Positions 22,554 to 31,165 of a stretch of DNA of 34,909 nucleotides are shown here, piece after piece. Each line of letters starts with the position of its first letter. The stretch's first letter is position 1. Location of the stretch: positions 1 through 34,909 of the forward strand of contig CACDOF010000009.1 in NCBI GenBank assembly GCA_902554315.1, given 5' to 3'. The stretch comes from an uncultured Pelagibacteraceae bacterium. GTDB taxonomy: Bacteria > Pseudomonadota > Alphaproteobacteria > Pelagibacterales > Pelagibacteraceae. The translations under genes were made by a program, and so were the position numbers. Under the pieces are notes generated by a model that saw only the letters and a program-made list of their open reading frames with translations, was not told the origin of the DNA and ran no database searches.

Positions 22554-24200
22554 ATGACAGAAAATTCAAAAGTGTTGGCCCTTAAATATAGACCACAGGT
22601 CTTTGAAGATTTAATAGGACAAGAAGTAATTTCAGAGACTATCTTCAATTCTATAAAGTTTGAAAAATCACCTAACGCTTACCTCTTTACTGGCATTAGA
22701 GGTGTGGGCAAAACAACATTTGCTAGGATAGTTGCTAAATCTTTAAATTGTGAAAAAGGAATTGAAAAATTATGTAAAGAGAATTTTTGTGAAAATTGTA
22801 AATCTATAATTGACTCTAATCATATTGATGTTCTCGAAATGGACGCTGCCAGCAAAACTGGAGTTGATGATGTTAGAGAACTTATAGATTTTTCTCGATA
22901 TGGCCCAACCTCAGCGAAATATAAAATTTTTATTATTGATGAAGTTCATATGCTGAGTAAACAAGCATTCAATGCACTTTTGAAGACTTTAGAGGAACCC
23001 CCAAAATATTTAAAATTTATTTTTGCCACAACAGAAATTAAAAAAATTCCAGTTACCGTAATTTCAAGATGCCAAAGATTTGATCTATCAAGAGTTAAAT
23101 CTGATAAATTATTTAATTTTATTAAAAATATTAAAGATAAAGAAAATGGCAAGGCCACAGATGATGCTTTAAAGTTAATTGTAAAAATTTCTGAAGGCTC
23201 CGTTAGAGATGCTCTTTCTTTATTAGATCGTGGACTATTAAGCAATAAAGATAATGAAGAGTTAGATTTAAAAAAAGCACAAAAAATTTTTGGATATTTC
23301 GACAAAAGTTATTTAATTGACTTTTTTGAAGACTTATTTAAAGGCAATGAAACAGGTGTAATTACATCATATAGAAAAATTTATGAAGCTGGCGTAGAAC
23401 CAAAAAATTTTTTAAACGATTTTTTAGAAATATTGTATTATTTTAAAAATATATCGACAATAAAATTAGATGGAACTAATTTTTCTTTGAATGATGAAGA
23501 TTTCAAAAAAATTGAAAATATTTCAAATAAAATTAATCAAAAAGATTTAATTTTATTTTGGCAATTTACAATTGAAACTATTAATGAATTAAATATTGTT
23601 TCAAATCCTAATTTATCAGTAGAAATGTTTTTAATTAGATTATTATATTTAAAGGATTTCGAAAATTCTAAAAATAATAAATTAAAAAAAAATAATGACT
23701 TTGATAACGCAGAAGAAGAAAAAAATATTATTTCAAATAAAAAAACAATAAATCAAATTAAAAATATTTCACAGCAAGATAAATTAGAACCTAAAATGAA
23801 ATATGAAAATAATTTAAGTGAAATAAAAATTTCTAGCCTTAAAGAATTGATTGATTTATGTAATAAAAAAAAAGAGGTAAAATTAAAATATGAGATTGAA
23901 AATAATATAAATCTTGTATCTTTCTCTGAAGGTTTAATAGAAATAGCTTTCAATGAAAATTTAGATAAAGATTTTATAAAAAATATTTCAAATAAATTAT
24001 ATGAATGGACCAATAAAAGATGGATAATTTCTTTGTCAAAAAAAGATGGTGCAATCACAAAAAAACAAGAAGATAAGTTAAATAAAAAAAAAATTTTGAC
24101 TGATGCGTTAGAAAGTAAAGTTTATAAAAAAGTTTTAGAAAATTTTCCAGATGCAGAATTAACAAATGTAGATTTAAAAAAGAATTTTGAAGATGAATGA
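22554..24200 (+). CDS. dnaX: DNA polymerase III subunit gamma/tau
   Basis: This 548-residue clamp-loader ATPase begins MTENSKVLALKYRPQ, the usual DnaX start, at the ATG at 22554; the upstream in-frame TTG lies inside the SRP RNA and is rejected. The AAA+ domain has Walker A GIRGVGKTT, a four-cysteine zinc module ending CENC, Walker B IIDEVHML, and the SRC arginine-finger motif. Domain III ends near residue 370. A Lys/Asn-rich linker and a tau-type C-terminal domain follow. An A9 run lies at codons 377-380. The end overlaps ybaB by 8 nt. The ffs-dnaX-ybaB-recR order is standard. Identification is secure. Confidence 0.95.
   Translation: MTENSKVLALKYRPQVFEDLIGQEVISETIFNSIKFEKSPNAYLFTGIRGVGKTTFARIVAKSLNCEKGIEKLCKENFCENCKSIIDSNHIDVLEMDAASKTGVDDVRELIDFSRYGPTSAKYKIFIIDEVHMLSKQAFNALLKTLEEPPKYLKFIFATTEIKKIPVTVISRCQRFDLSRVKSDKLFNFIKNIKDKENGKATDDALKLIVKISEGSVRDALSLLDRGLLSNKDNEELDLKKAQKIFGYFDKSYLIDFFEDLFKGNETGVITSYRKIYEAGVEPKNFLNDFLEILYYFKNISTIKLDGTNFSLNDEDFKKIENISNKINQKDLILFWQFTIETINELNIVSNPNLSVEMFLIRLLYLKDFENSKNNKLKKNNDFDNAEEEKNIISNKKTINQIKNISQQDKLEPKMKYENNLSEIKISSLKELIDLCNKKKEVKLKYEIENNINLVSFSEGLIEIAFNENLDKDFIKNISNKLYEWTNKRWIISLSKKDGAITKKQEDKLNKKKILTDALESKVYKKVLENFPDAELTNVDLKKNFEDE
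23684..23692 (+). other. A9 run, possible slippage site in dnaX
   Basis: Nine consecutive A residues are read TTA AAA AAA AAT AAT (codons 377-381), just after the clamp-loader core. Insertion of one A by polymerase slippage would give AAA AAA AAA TAA and end the protein at residue 380, a gamma-like form. Thermus dnaX is known to use transcriptional slippage on an A9 run. A9 runs are not rare in DNA this AT-rich. Confidence 0.35.
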
Positions 24201-24510
24201 TTTTAGTAAAATATTAAATAAAGCTAAAGAGCTTGAAGAAAAAATGAAAGAAAGCCAAGAAAAAATAAAAAAGATTGAAGTTGTTGGTGTTTCTGGAGCT
24301 GATGCTGTTAAAGTAACATTAAATGGCGAAGGAGAAATGATAAAGATGGAATTAAGTGACAGCATTATAAAGGAAGAAAAAAACATAATTGAAGATTTAA
24401 TTTTAGCAGCACACAATAATGCAAAATCTCAATTAAAATCAAAGACTTCCGAGGAAATATCTAAAGCCGCAGGTGGTTTTGGAATTCCAGGATTTAAATG
24501 GCCTTTATAA
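24193..24510 (+). CDS. ybaB: YbaB/EbfC family nucleoid-associated protein
   Basis: This protein of about 105 residues has the YbaB layout: an N-terminal coiled coil (about 5-35) with a KAKELEEKM-type pattern, a central beta region with VVGVSGADAVKVTLNGEGEM, and a C-terminal helix followed by GGFGIPGFKWPL. Family members bind DNA as dimers, and the gene lies between dnaX and recR in most bacteria. I prefer the ATG at 24193 to a TTG two codons upstream. It overlaps the dnaX end by 8 nt and is 5 nt from recR. Identification is secure; the cellular role of the family is only partly known. Confidence 0.93.
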   Translation: MNDFSKILNKAKELEEKMKESQEKIKKIEVVGVSGADAVKVTLNGEGEMIKMELSDSIIKEEKNIIEDLILAAHNNAKSQLKSKTSEEISKAAGGFGIPGFKWPL

Positions 24511-24515
24511 ATTAA

Positions 24516-25121
24516 ATGCAAAGTATTCCTGAAATAGAAAATTTAATTAAATTAATATCAAAATTACCTGGTCTAGGACCTAAGTCTGCAAAAAGAATAA
24601 TTTTAAAAATGATAAATAATAGACAAGAATTGATGAAGCCATTAGCAGAGAATATAAGTCAAGTTTTTAAAAATGTTATAAGATGTAAAAGTTGCGGAAC
24701 ATTAAAAACTAATTCATTTCCTTGTGATAATTGTGAAAATAAAACCAAAAAATATAACAAAATTTGTGTAGTCGAAAATATATCTGATCAATGGGCTATA
24801 GAAAGTTCAACTGTATTTCAAGGATATTTTCATATTTTAGGAGGAACTATATCCAGCGGCACTAATAATAAAGAAGATTTGCTTATTAATTCTCTTATAG
24901 AAAGGGTAAAAAAAAATAATATAGAAGAGGTTATTTTAGCAACAAGCGCAACAGTAGAAGGACAAACTACTGCATTTTATATTCAAGACAGTTTAAAAAA
25001 AACTAATATTAAAGTTTCTAAGCTTGCACAAGGCCTTCCTGTTGGAGGTGAAATAGAAAGTTTAGATGATGGAACTTTAATTTCAGCTTTTAAAAATAGA
25101 CAAAGTATAATTGAAACTTAA
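24516..25121 (+). CDS. recR: Recombination mediator RecR
   Basis: This 201-residue protein is full-length RecR, which with RecO (and RecF) loads RecA at gapped DNA. It has an N-terminal helix-hairpin-helix (LPGLGPKSAKRI, about 18-29), a C4 zinc finger (C57, C60, C70, C73) and a Toprim domain (about 80-175) opening CVVENISDQWAIE. The C-terminal segment LAQGLPVGGEIESLDDGTL (about 173-191) is the usual Walker-B-like end. It is the last gene of the ffs-dnaX unit and its stop is 1 nt from the end of the convergent glcB. Identification is secure. Confidence 0.96.
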   Translation: MQSIPEIENLIKLISKLPGLGPKSAKRIILKMINNRQELMKPLAENISQVFKNVIRCKSCGTLKTNSFPCDNCENKTKKYNKICVVENISDQWAIESSTVFQGYFHILGGTISSGTNNKEDLLINSLIERVKKNNIEEVILATSATVEGQTTAFYIQDSLKKTNIKVSKLAQGLPVGGEIESLDDGTLISAFKNRQSIIET

Positions 25122-25122
25122 A

Positions 25123-27273
25123 TTAGCTTTTTCTGATTAGTCTATTTAAATGTAAAAGTGGTTCTGTATAGCCTGATGGTTGTGATTTTCCGTGAAATAT
25201 TAATTCACAAGCTGCTTTAAAAGCAATTGATTTATCAAAATTAGGCGACATATTTTCATAGTTTGGATCATTATCATTTTGTTTATCAACAACCTTTGCC
25301 ATTTTTTTTAATATTTCAAGTACCTGTCTGTTTGAACATAAACCATGGTGAAGCCAATTAGCTATATGTTGAGATGAAATTCTTAATGTTGCTCTATCTT
25401 CCATTAGTCCTACATTATTGATATCAGGGACTTTTGAACATCCAATTCCTTGATCAATCCATCTTACTACATAACCCAAAATTGTTTGAGCAGAGTTTGA
25501 AATTTCTGAATTAATTTCATCACTTGACCAATTCGGTCTATCAGCAATTGGTATAGTTAGAAGATCAGATAATTTTGCTTGATTTCTTTTTTTTAAATCT
25601 TTTTGTTTTTTAAAAATATTCACTTCGTGATAGTGCATAGCATGTAATGCTGCCGCAGTAGGAGAAGGAACCCAGGCGCAATTTGCTCCAGAATTTAAAT
25701 GTCCAATTTTCTGCTCCATCATATCCTTCATTTTGTCAGGCATTGCCCACATACCTTTACCTATTTGTGCTTTTCCAGAAAAACCACATTTAATACCAAT
25801 ATCTACATTATTGTCTTCATATGTTTGTATCCATATAGATTTTTTCATATCTCCTTTTTTTATCATTGGCCCTGCTTCCATGGATGTATGCATTTCATCA
25901 CCTGTTCTATCTAAAAACCCTGTATTAATAAAAAAAACTCTACTTTCTAAAGTTCTAATACATTCTTTTAAATTGGCAGACGTTCTTCTTTCTTCATCCA
26001 TAATTCCACACTTAATTGTATTTTTTTTAAGTTTTAAAATTTGTTCAACTTTTGTAAATAATGTATCAGAAAATTTAGTTTCCTCTGGTCCATGCATTTT
26101 TGGTTTAACTATATAAATAGAGCCAGTTCTAGAGTTTCCTTTCTTTTTTAAATCATGGAGGCAAGCAGCTGAAGTTATAAAAGCATCCATGATACCCTCT
26201 GGAACCTCCGAACCATCATCTAATATGATTGCTGGGTTTGTCATAAGATGACCTACATTTCTTACAAGTAACAAACTTCTGCCATGAAGCTTACAAGCCT
26301 TTCCTTTTTTAGAAATATAACTCCTATCAGGATTAAGCTTTCTTTCTAATTTTTTTCCATCTTTTTCAAAAACAGTTTTTAAGTCTCCTTTCATAAGTCC
26401 AAGCCAATTTCTATAACAAACTACCTTGTCTTCAGCGTCAACTGCAGCAACACTGTCTTCATGATCGCAAATTGTTGATACAGCTGATTCAACAATTATA
26501 TCACTTATTCCAGCTGCATCACGAGCTGCGCTAAATGCTCTTGGGTTTATAATTATTTCTAAATGAAGATTATTATTTTTTAAAATTATAGCCGATGGTT
26601 TATTTAAATCACCTCTATATCCTATAAATTTTTCTTCATGGGCTAAATTAAAGCCTTTCTTTCCTTTAATTACTTTTAATTTGTTTTTTTCAACAACTAA
26701 ACCAGCAATATCTTTCCAGTTTAAATTTTTTATTGGAAAATGTTTATTTAAAAAATTTCTTGTATATTTTATTACTTCTTGACCTCTTAAAGGATCATAT
26801 TTCTCACTACCACTTTCTTCTGACTCAATTATATCTGATCCATATAAGCTATCATATAAACTTACCCATCTTGCATTCGAAGCATTTAAACTATATCTAG
26901 CGTTCATAATTGGAACTACTAACTGCGGACCTGCAATATTAGAAATTTCTTGATCTAAGTTTTTAGTCTTAATTTTAAAATCTGGACCTTCTTTTTTTAA
27001 ATATCCAATATTAATTAAAAAATTTTTATATTCTTTATAGTCAAATTTTTTTGGTTTATTTTTTTTATGCCATAAATCAATTTCTTGTTGTAATGTTTCT
27101 CGGTCTTCTAGTAATTTTTTATTTTTTGGAGCCAACTCGTGTACCACTCTATCAAAACCCTGCCAAAAATGATCAGAACTTATACTAGTTCCTTTTAAAA
27201 GTTCTTTATTAACAAAATCAAAAAGTACTTTTTCAACAGATAAATTATTTACTTTTATAAATTGATCTTTCAT
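25123..27273 (-). CDS. glcB: Malate synthase G
   Basis: This 716-residue TIM-barrel enzyme condenses glyoxylate with acetyl-CoA to malate, the second step of the glyoxylate shunt. The length matches the G isoform (about 720). Typical segments are visible: the SLYDSLYG start of the core, AFSAARDAAGISD, HGRSLLLVRNVGHLMTNP with the active-site Arg, PEGIMDA, NTGFLDRTGDE, and the SSQHIANWLHHG and QPSGYTEPLLH C-terminal elements. No isocitrate lyase gene is in this window. The gene is preceded by a structured 5' region, and in SAR11 glcB is known to be under a glycine riboswitch. It stands alone, divergent from accA. Identification is secure. Confidence 0.95.
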   Translation of the reverse strand: MKDQFIKVNNLSVEKVLFDFVNKELLKGTSISSDHFWQGFDRVVHELAPKNKKLLEDRETLQQEIDLWHKKNKPKKFDYKEYKNFLINIGYLKKEGPDFKIKTKNLDQEISNIAGPQLVVPIMNARYSLNASNARWVSLYDSLYGSDIIESEESGSEKYDPLRGQEVIKYTRNFLNKHFPIKNLNWKDIAGLVVEKNKLKVIKGKKGFNLAHEEKFIGYRGDLNKPSAIILKNNNLHLEIIINPRAFSAARDAAGISDIIVESAVSTICDHEDSVAAVDAEDKVVCYRNWLGLMKGDLKTVFEKDGKKLERKLNPDRSYISKKGKACKLHGRSLLLVRNVGHLMTNPAIILDDGSEVPEGIMDAFITSAACLHDLKKKGNSRTGSIYIVKPKMHGPEETKFSDTLFTKVEQILKLKKNTIKCGIMDEERRTSANLKECIRTLESRVFFINTGFLDRTGDEMHTSMEAGPMIKKGDMKKSIWIQTYEDNNVDIGIKCGFSGKAQIGKGMWAMPDKMKDMMEQKIGHLNSGANCAWVPSPTAAALHAMHYHEVNIFKKQKDLKKRNQAKLSDLLTIPIADRPNWSSDEINSEISNSAQTILGYVVRWIDQGIGCSKVPDINNVGLMEDRATLRISSQHIANWLHHGLCSNRQVLEILKKMAKVVDKQNDNDPNYENMSPNFDKSIAFKAACELIFHGKSQPSGYTEPLLHLNRLIRKS

Positions 27274-27284
27274 AAAAAAATTAC

Positions 27285-27387
27285 TTAATCCTTGTCTTTT
27301 CTTTGAGGTTTACTCTTTATAAAAAGAGCAATTCTCTTTTCAGATTTTACGTTTTTCGGTATTTTTGTGTTTATGTTAATTGATTAA
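27285..27387 (-). promoter_or_regulatory. Structured glcB leader, possible diverged riboswitch
   Basis: On the minus strand the leader contains AAAGAG (27339-27334), CTCTTT (27328-27323) and AAAGAG (27318-27313) with loops of 5 and 4 nt, so the central element can pair with either neighbour and only one hairpin can form. An outer pair TTAATC (27387-27382) with GATTAA (27290-27285) could close the whole 103-nt element. ACCGAA (27360-27355) and CCTCAAAGAAAAGACA recall pieces of the glycine aptamer core, but the 5' GAGAG half and its P2 stem are absent, so a standard glycine riboswitch is not supported. Confidence 0.35.
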
Positions 27388-27440
27388 TAAATTTTTAATG
27401 TAACATTTACAGCAATAAACCAAAAATTAAGTTATAATTT

Positions 27441-27471
27441 TTGACATTTTATTGCCTTTTTTGATTATAAT
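27441..27471 (+). promoter_or_regulatory. Candidate accA promoter
   Basis: Consensus TTGACA (27441-27446) and TATAAT (27466-27471) lie in the right order before accA with a 19-nt spacer, slightly long. Transcription would start about 5 nt before the ATG at 27484. The same region also holds TATAAT-like sequence on the minus strand, so a glcB promoter may overlap. Confidence 0.5.
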
Positions 27472-27483
27472 AAAGCTTTTTTA

Positions 27484-28590
27484 ATGAAAAATTATTTAAA
27501 TTTTGAAACAGAAGTAAAAAATTTAGAAAGTGAACTTGATAAATTAAAAGATCCATATAATCAAGATGGATTATCAGAGGTTGATACTTCAAAAATTTCC
27601 AGTGTTGAAAAAGAAATTTCTGAAAAACTAGAAAAAATATATTCAAATTTAAATCCTTGGCAAACTGCAATGGTGGCTCGTCATGAAGACAGACCAAAAG
27701 CAAAGTTTTTCATTGAAAATCTTTTTGAAGAATTTATCCCACTTTCTGGCGACAGATTTTATGGAGAAGATAAATCGGTAATTTCTGGGTTTGGAAAATT
27801 TAAAAACACATCAGTACTGATAATTGGTCAAGAAAAAGGACAAGATCTTGAAAAAAGGATAGAACATAATTTTGGTATGATGAGACCAGAAGGATATCGT
27901 AAGACAATAAGATTAATGGAGCTTGCAGATAAATTTAACATACCAATAGTATCAATTATAGATACACCTGGGGCATATCCAGGAGTTGGAGCAGAAGAGA
28001 GAGGTCAAGCTGAAGCAATAGCAAAATCAATTGAATGTTCTATGAAACTTTCAGTTCCAACTATTTCAATAATAATAGGCGAAGGTGGTTCTGGCGGAGC
28101 TATAGCTTTAGCATCATCAAACAAAGTGCTAATGCTTCAAAATGCAATTTATTCTGTAATTTCACCAGAGGGATGTGCAACAATTTTGTGGAGAGATCCA
28201 AAAAAAACCTTAGAAGCCGCAACAGCAATGAAGATGTCATCAAAAGATCTTTTGAATCTAGATATTATTGATGAAATTATCCCAGAGCCAGTCGGAGGGG
28301 CTCATAGAGATAAGGATTTAATATTAGATAATGTAAGAAATTCATTAGAAAAAAATTTGAACTTTTTTAAAAATATGGAAAGAGATGAAATTTTAAATCA
28401 CAGAAAAAATAAATTTTTATCTATTGGAAGAAATAAAGGATTTACAACGCAATCAGATGTTGGAAATGATTTATCAATGAAAGCAAGTATACTAGAAAAT
28501 ATTAATCAAAACTTTAAAAAGAATTCTAAAATTTATTATGGTATATCTGCTGCAGTTTTATTAATATTATTTTTAAGTATTGTTTTATAA
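27484..28590 (+). CDS. accA: Acetyl-CoA carboxylase carboxyltransferase subunit alpha with C-terminal membrane anchor
   Basis: This 368-residue protein is the alpha half of the carboxyltransferase that forms malonyl-CoA with AccD. The core (about 1-317) shows the AccA N-terminal helical region, [27 protein letters not shown] and [15 protein letters not shown]. Bacterial AccA usually ends near residue 315-325. Here about 50 residues follow, and the last 19 ([19 protein letters not shown], 350-368) form a hydrophobic helix after a basic NFKKNSK stretch, looking like a tail anchor with the enzyme in the cytosol. The frame is open to a normal TAA, whose last bases overlap secA by 6 nt. The enzyme call is certain; the membrane location is inferred. 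Confidence 0.95.
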   Translation: MKNYLNFETEVKNLESELDKLKDPYNQDGLSEVDTSKISSVEKEISEKLEKIYSNLNPWQTAMVARHEDRPKAKFFIENLFEEFIPLSGDRFYGEDKSVISGFGKFKNTSVLIIGQEKGQDLEKRIEHNFGMMRPEGYRKTIRLMELADKFNIPIVSIIDTPGAYPGVGAEERGQAEAIAKSIECSMKLSVPTISIIIGEGGSGGAIALASSNKVLMLQNAIYSVISPEGCATILWRDPKKTLEAATAMKMSSKDLLNLDIIDEIIPEPVGGAHRDKDLILDNVRNSLEKNLNFFKNMERDEILNHRKNKFLSIGRNKGFTTQSDVGNDLSMKASILENINQNFKKNSKIYYGISAAVLLILFLSIVL

Positions 28591-31107
28591 AGCACCGTGA
28601 CAATGTTTATATTTCTTTCCAGAATTACAAGGGCAAGGCTCATTTCTTCCAATCTTTTTTGTTGAAAGCTCTTCAAATTTTTTACTTAAATTTTCATTAC
28701 TTTGTTCTTCTTGGGTATTTTCTATGAGTTTTAAATTAAACAAAATTGTAATTAAATCATACTTAAGTTTACTTAGTAAATTTTCAAAAAGTTTAAATGC
28801 CTCTTTCTTATATTCTACCAAAGGATCTCTTTGTCCATAAGATCTCAACCCAATTACTTGTCTTAATTGTTCCAAATATTGAATATGTAATTTCCAATTT
28901 TGATCGATTAGTTGTAAAAAAATTCTTTTTTCTATTTCATTATATTGATCTTCATTTAATATTTTTATTCTTTCTTCTCTTGAACTATTAAATTTATTTT
29001 TTATTTTTTCTTCAAATGGCTTATTTTCTAAATTAACTAATTCATTAATTTCACTTTCTTCAAAAGATTTACCAAATAACGATTTTAATTGCATATTAAT
29101 TTCATTTGATCCTGCATTGGCTAACTTTTTTGTTTTCTTAATTTTTAAATCATCAATAATTTCATCTAGGAAATTTTCAGAATATTGCTTAGAATCTTTA
29201 TTATCAATTACTTCATTTCTTTGTGAAAATATTACTTGCCTTTGATCGTTTAAAACATTGTCAAACTTCAAAAGAGTTTTTCTAATATCAAAATTTCTTG
29301 CCTCAACTTTTTGTTGTGCTCTTTCTAATGCTTTATTTATCCATGGATGATCTATGCTTTCTCCATCTTTAAGTCCAAGTTTTTCGAGTATATTATTCAT
29401 AGATTCAGACCCAAATATTCTCATTAAATCATCCTCTAAACTTACATAAAATATAGAACTACCTTCATCACCTTGTCTGCCTGATCTTCCTCTGGCTTGA
29501 TTATCTACTCTTCTACTTTCCATTCTTTCTGTACCAATAACAAACAATCCACCTAATTTTTTTATTTCAGCTTTGTCGCTCTCATCGTGACCTCCCAATT
29601 TGATATCAACTCCTCTCCCTGAAATACTAGTCGTAATGATTATTGAATTTCTTTTTCCAGCATCTGCAATGATTTCAGCTTCTCTCTGGTGATTTTTTGC
29701 ATTTAAAACTGTGTGTTTTATATTTTTTTTATCTAATAGATTTGAAAAGTGTTCAGACTTATTTATGCTCGAAGTAAAAACTAATAGTGGTTGACCTGAA
29801 TTATTACATTCAATAATTTTTTTGATTATTGCTTCATCTTTTTCTTTGGAGGTTCGAAATATTTGATCGTTCCAATCTTTTCTTATCATTGTTTTATTTG
29901 TAGGAATTGAAACAACAGAAAGATTATAAATTTCAAAAAATTCTTCAGACTCCGTTAGAGCTGTACCTGTACATCCAGCTAGTTTTTTATAAAGTTTAAA
30001 AAAATTTTGATAAGTTATTGAAGCTAAAGTTTGATTTTCTGCGTTGATATTTAATTTTTCCTTTGCTTCTAAGCTTTGATGTAGTCCATCTCCAAATCTT
30101 CTTCCTGGCAACTGTCTTCCAGTTTGTTCATCAATTATTATTACTTGTCCATCTTTAACAATATAATCTCTTCCATTTTGAAAAAGATGATTAGCCCTTA
30201 AAGCTTGATTAACATGATGAACTATGTGCAGATTTGATGGATCATAGAAATTATTATTTTTTAAAACACCTGCGTCAGAAAATATTTTTTCAACATTATC
30301 TATACCTTTGTTAGTAAGAAGTATATTTTTATCCTTTTCATCAATTTCAAAATCTTCAGTATTTAAATTTTTTACTAACTTTTCTATTGCAATATACTGA
30401 TTGGTTTTGTCTTCAGCTGCCCCTGATATAACCAAAGGTGTTCTTGCTTCATCAATTAAACATGAATCAATCTCGTCAACTATCGCATAGTTGTATTTTC
30501 TTTGTACCATTTCTTTTTGAGAAAATTTCATATTATCTCTTAGATAATCAAAACCTAGTTCGCTGTTTGTTGCATATGTTATATCTTTTTCATAATTTTC
30601 TTTTCTTTCAGAATCTGTTTGTCCAGTATTTATGTATCCACAGGTTAGTCCTAAAAAATTATAAATTTTTCCCATATTTTGACTGTCTCTTTTAGCCAAG
30701 TAATCGTTAACAGTAACTATGTGAACGCCTTTTTTTTCAAGAGCATTCAAATAAGCAGCCAGTACAATTGTTAAAGTTTTTCCTTCTCCAGTTTTCATTT
30801 CAGCTATTTTATTTTCATGAAGAGCTACCCCTCCAATTAGCTGAACATCAAAATGTCTTTCATTATTTATTCTTTTAGATGCTTCACGCACAAGAGCAAA
30901 TGCTTTAGGCAAAATGTCTTCAATTTTTTTTCCATTTTTCAATTCATCAATTAATTTATTTGATATTTTTGGAAATTCATCATCTTCTAATTTTTCAATT
31001 TCTTTTTCTAAAATATTTATCTGGTGCACTATTTTCTGAATACGATTTAGTTCTTTTTGATTTCCGCTTTTTATAAGCTTTGAAAATAGTTTTAATGGGT
31101 TAAACAT
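28585..31107 (-). CDS. secA: Protein translocase ATPase SecA
   Basis: This 840-residue DEAD-type ATPase drives proteins through SecYEG. Walker A is GEGKT ([10 protein letters not shown]), Walker B is [13 protein letters not shown], and the second ATPase fold carries [14 protein letters not shown] and [10 protein letters not shown]. The preprotein cross-linking and scaffold regions follow, and the C-terminal zinc motif [14 protein letters not shown] is intact. The length is at the short end of the alphaproteobacterial range (about 840-950), mainly because the acidic C-terminal linker is short. It is transcribed alone, divergently from argJ across 58 nt, and converges on accA with a 6-nt overlap. 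Identification is secure. Confidence 0.97.
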   Translation of the reverse strand: MFNPLKLFSKLIKSGNQKELNRIQKIVHQINILEKEIEKLEDDEFPKISNKLIDELKNGKKIEDILPKAFALVREASKRINNERHFDVQLIGGVALHENKIAEMKTGEGKTLTIVLAAYLNALEKKGVHIVTVNDYLAKRDSQNMGKIYNFLGLTCGYINTGQTDSERKENYEKDITYATNSELGFDYLRDNMKFSQKEMVQRKYNYAIVDEIDSCLIDEARTPLVISGAAEDKTNQYIAIEKLVKNLNTEDFEIDEKDKNILLTNKGIDNVEKIFSDAGVLKNNNFYDPSNLHIVHHVNQALRANHLFQNGRDYIVKDGQVIIIDEQTGRQLPGRRFGDGLHQSLEAKEKLNINAENQTLASITYQNFFKLYKKLAGCTGTALTESEEFFEIYNLSVVSIPTNKTMIRKDWNDQIFRTSKEKDEAIIKKIIECNNSGQPLLVFTSSINKSEHFSNLLDKKNIKHTVLNAKNHQREAEIIADAGKRNSIIITTSISGRGVDIKLGGHDESDKAEIKKLGGLFVIGTERMESRRVDNQARGRSGRQGDEGSSIFYVSLEDDLMRIFGSESMNNILEKLGLKDGESIDHPWINKALERAQQKVEARNFDIRKTLLKFDNVLNDQRQVIFSQRNEVIDNKDSKQYSENFLDEIIDDLKIKKTKKLANAGSNEINMQLKSLFGKSFEESEINELVNLENKPFEEKIKNKFNSSREERIKILNEDQYNEIEKRIFLQLIDQNWKLHIQYLEQLRQVIGLRSYGQRDPLVEYKKEAFKLFENLLSKLKYDLITILFNLKLIENTQEEQSNENLSKKFEELSTKKIGRNEPCPCNSGKKYKHCHGAL

Positions 31108-31165
31108 TTTGATGTTAAATTAAATATTATGACTATATAGTAATTATTTAATTAATTTAAATATC

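Noticed and set aside
22442..22648. Minus-strand frame across ffs and the dnaX start
   Set aside because: It is antisense to a well-supported RNA gene and to dnaX, and its protein resembles nothing.
24187..24192. TTG start for ybaB
   Set aside because: An ATG two codons later gives the usual YbaB start.
27274..27400. Canonical glycine riboswitch before glcB
   Set aside because: Only fragments of the core (ACCGAA, CTCA..AAAAG) are seen; the 5' GAGAG half, the P2 stem and the CAGGYAAAAGGAC segment are missing. It is listed only as a structured leader.
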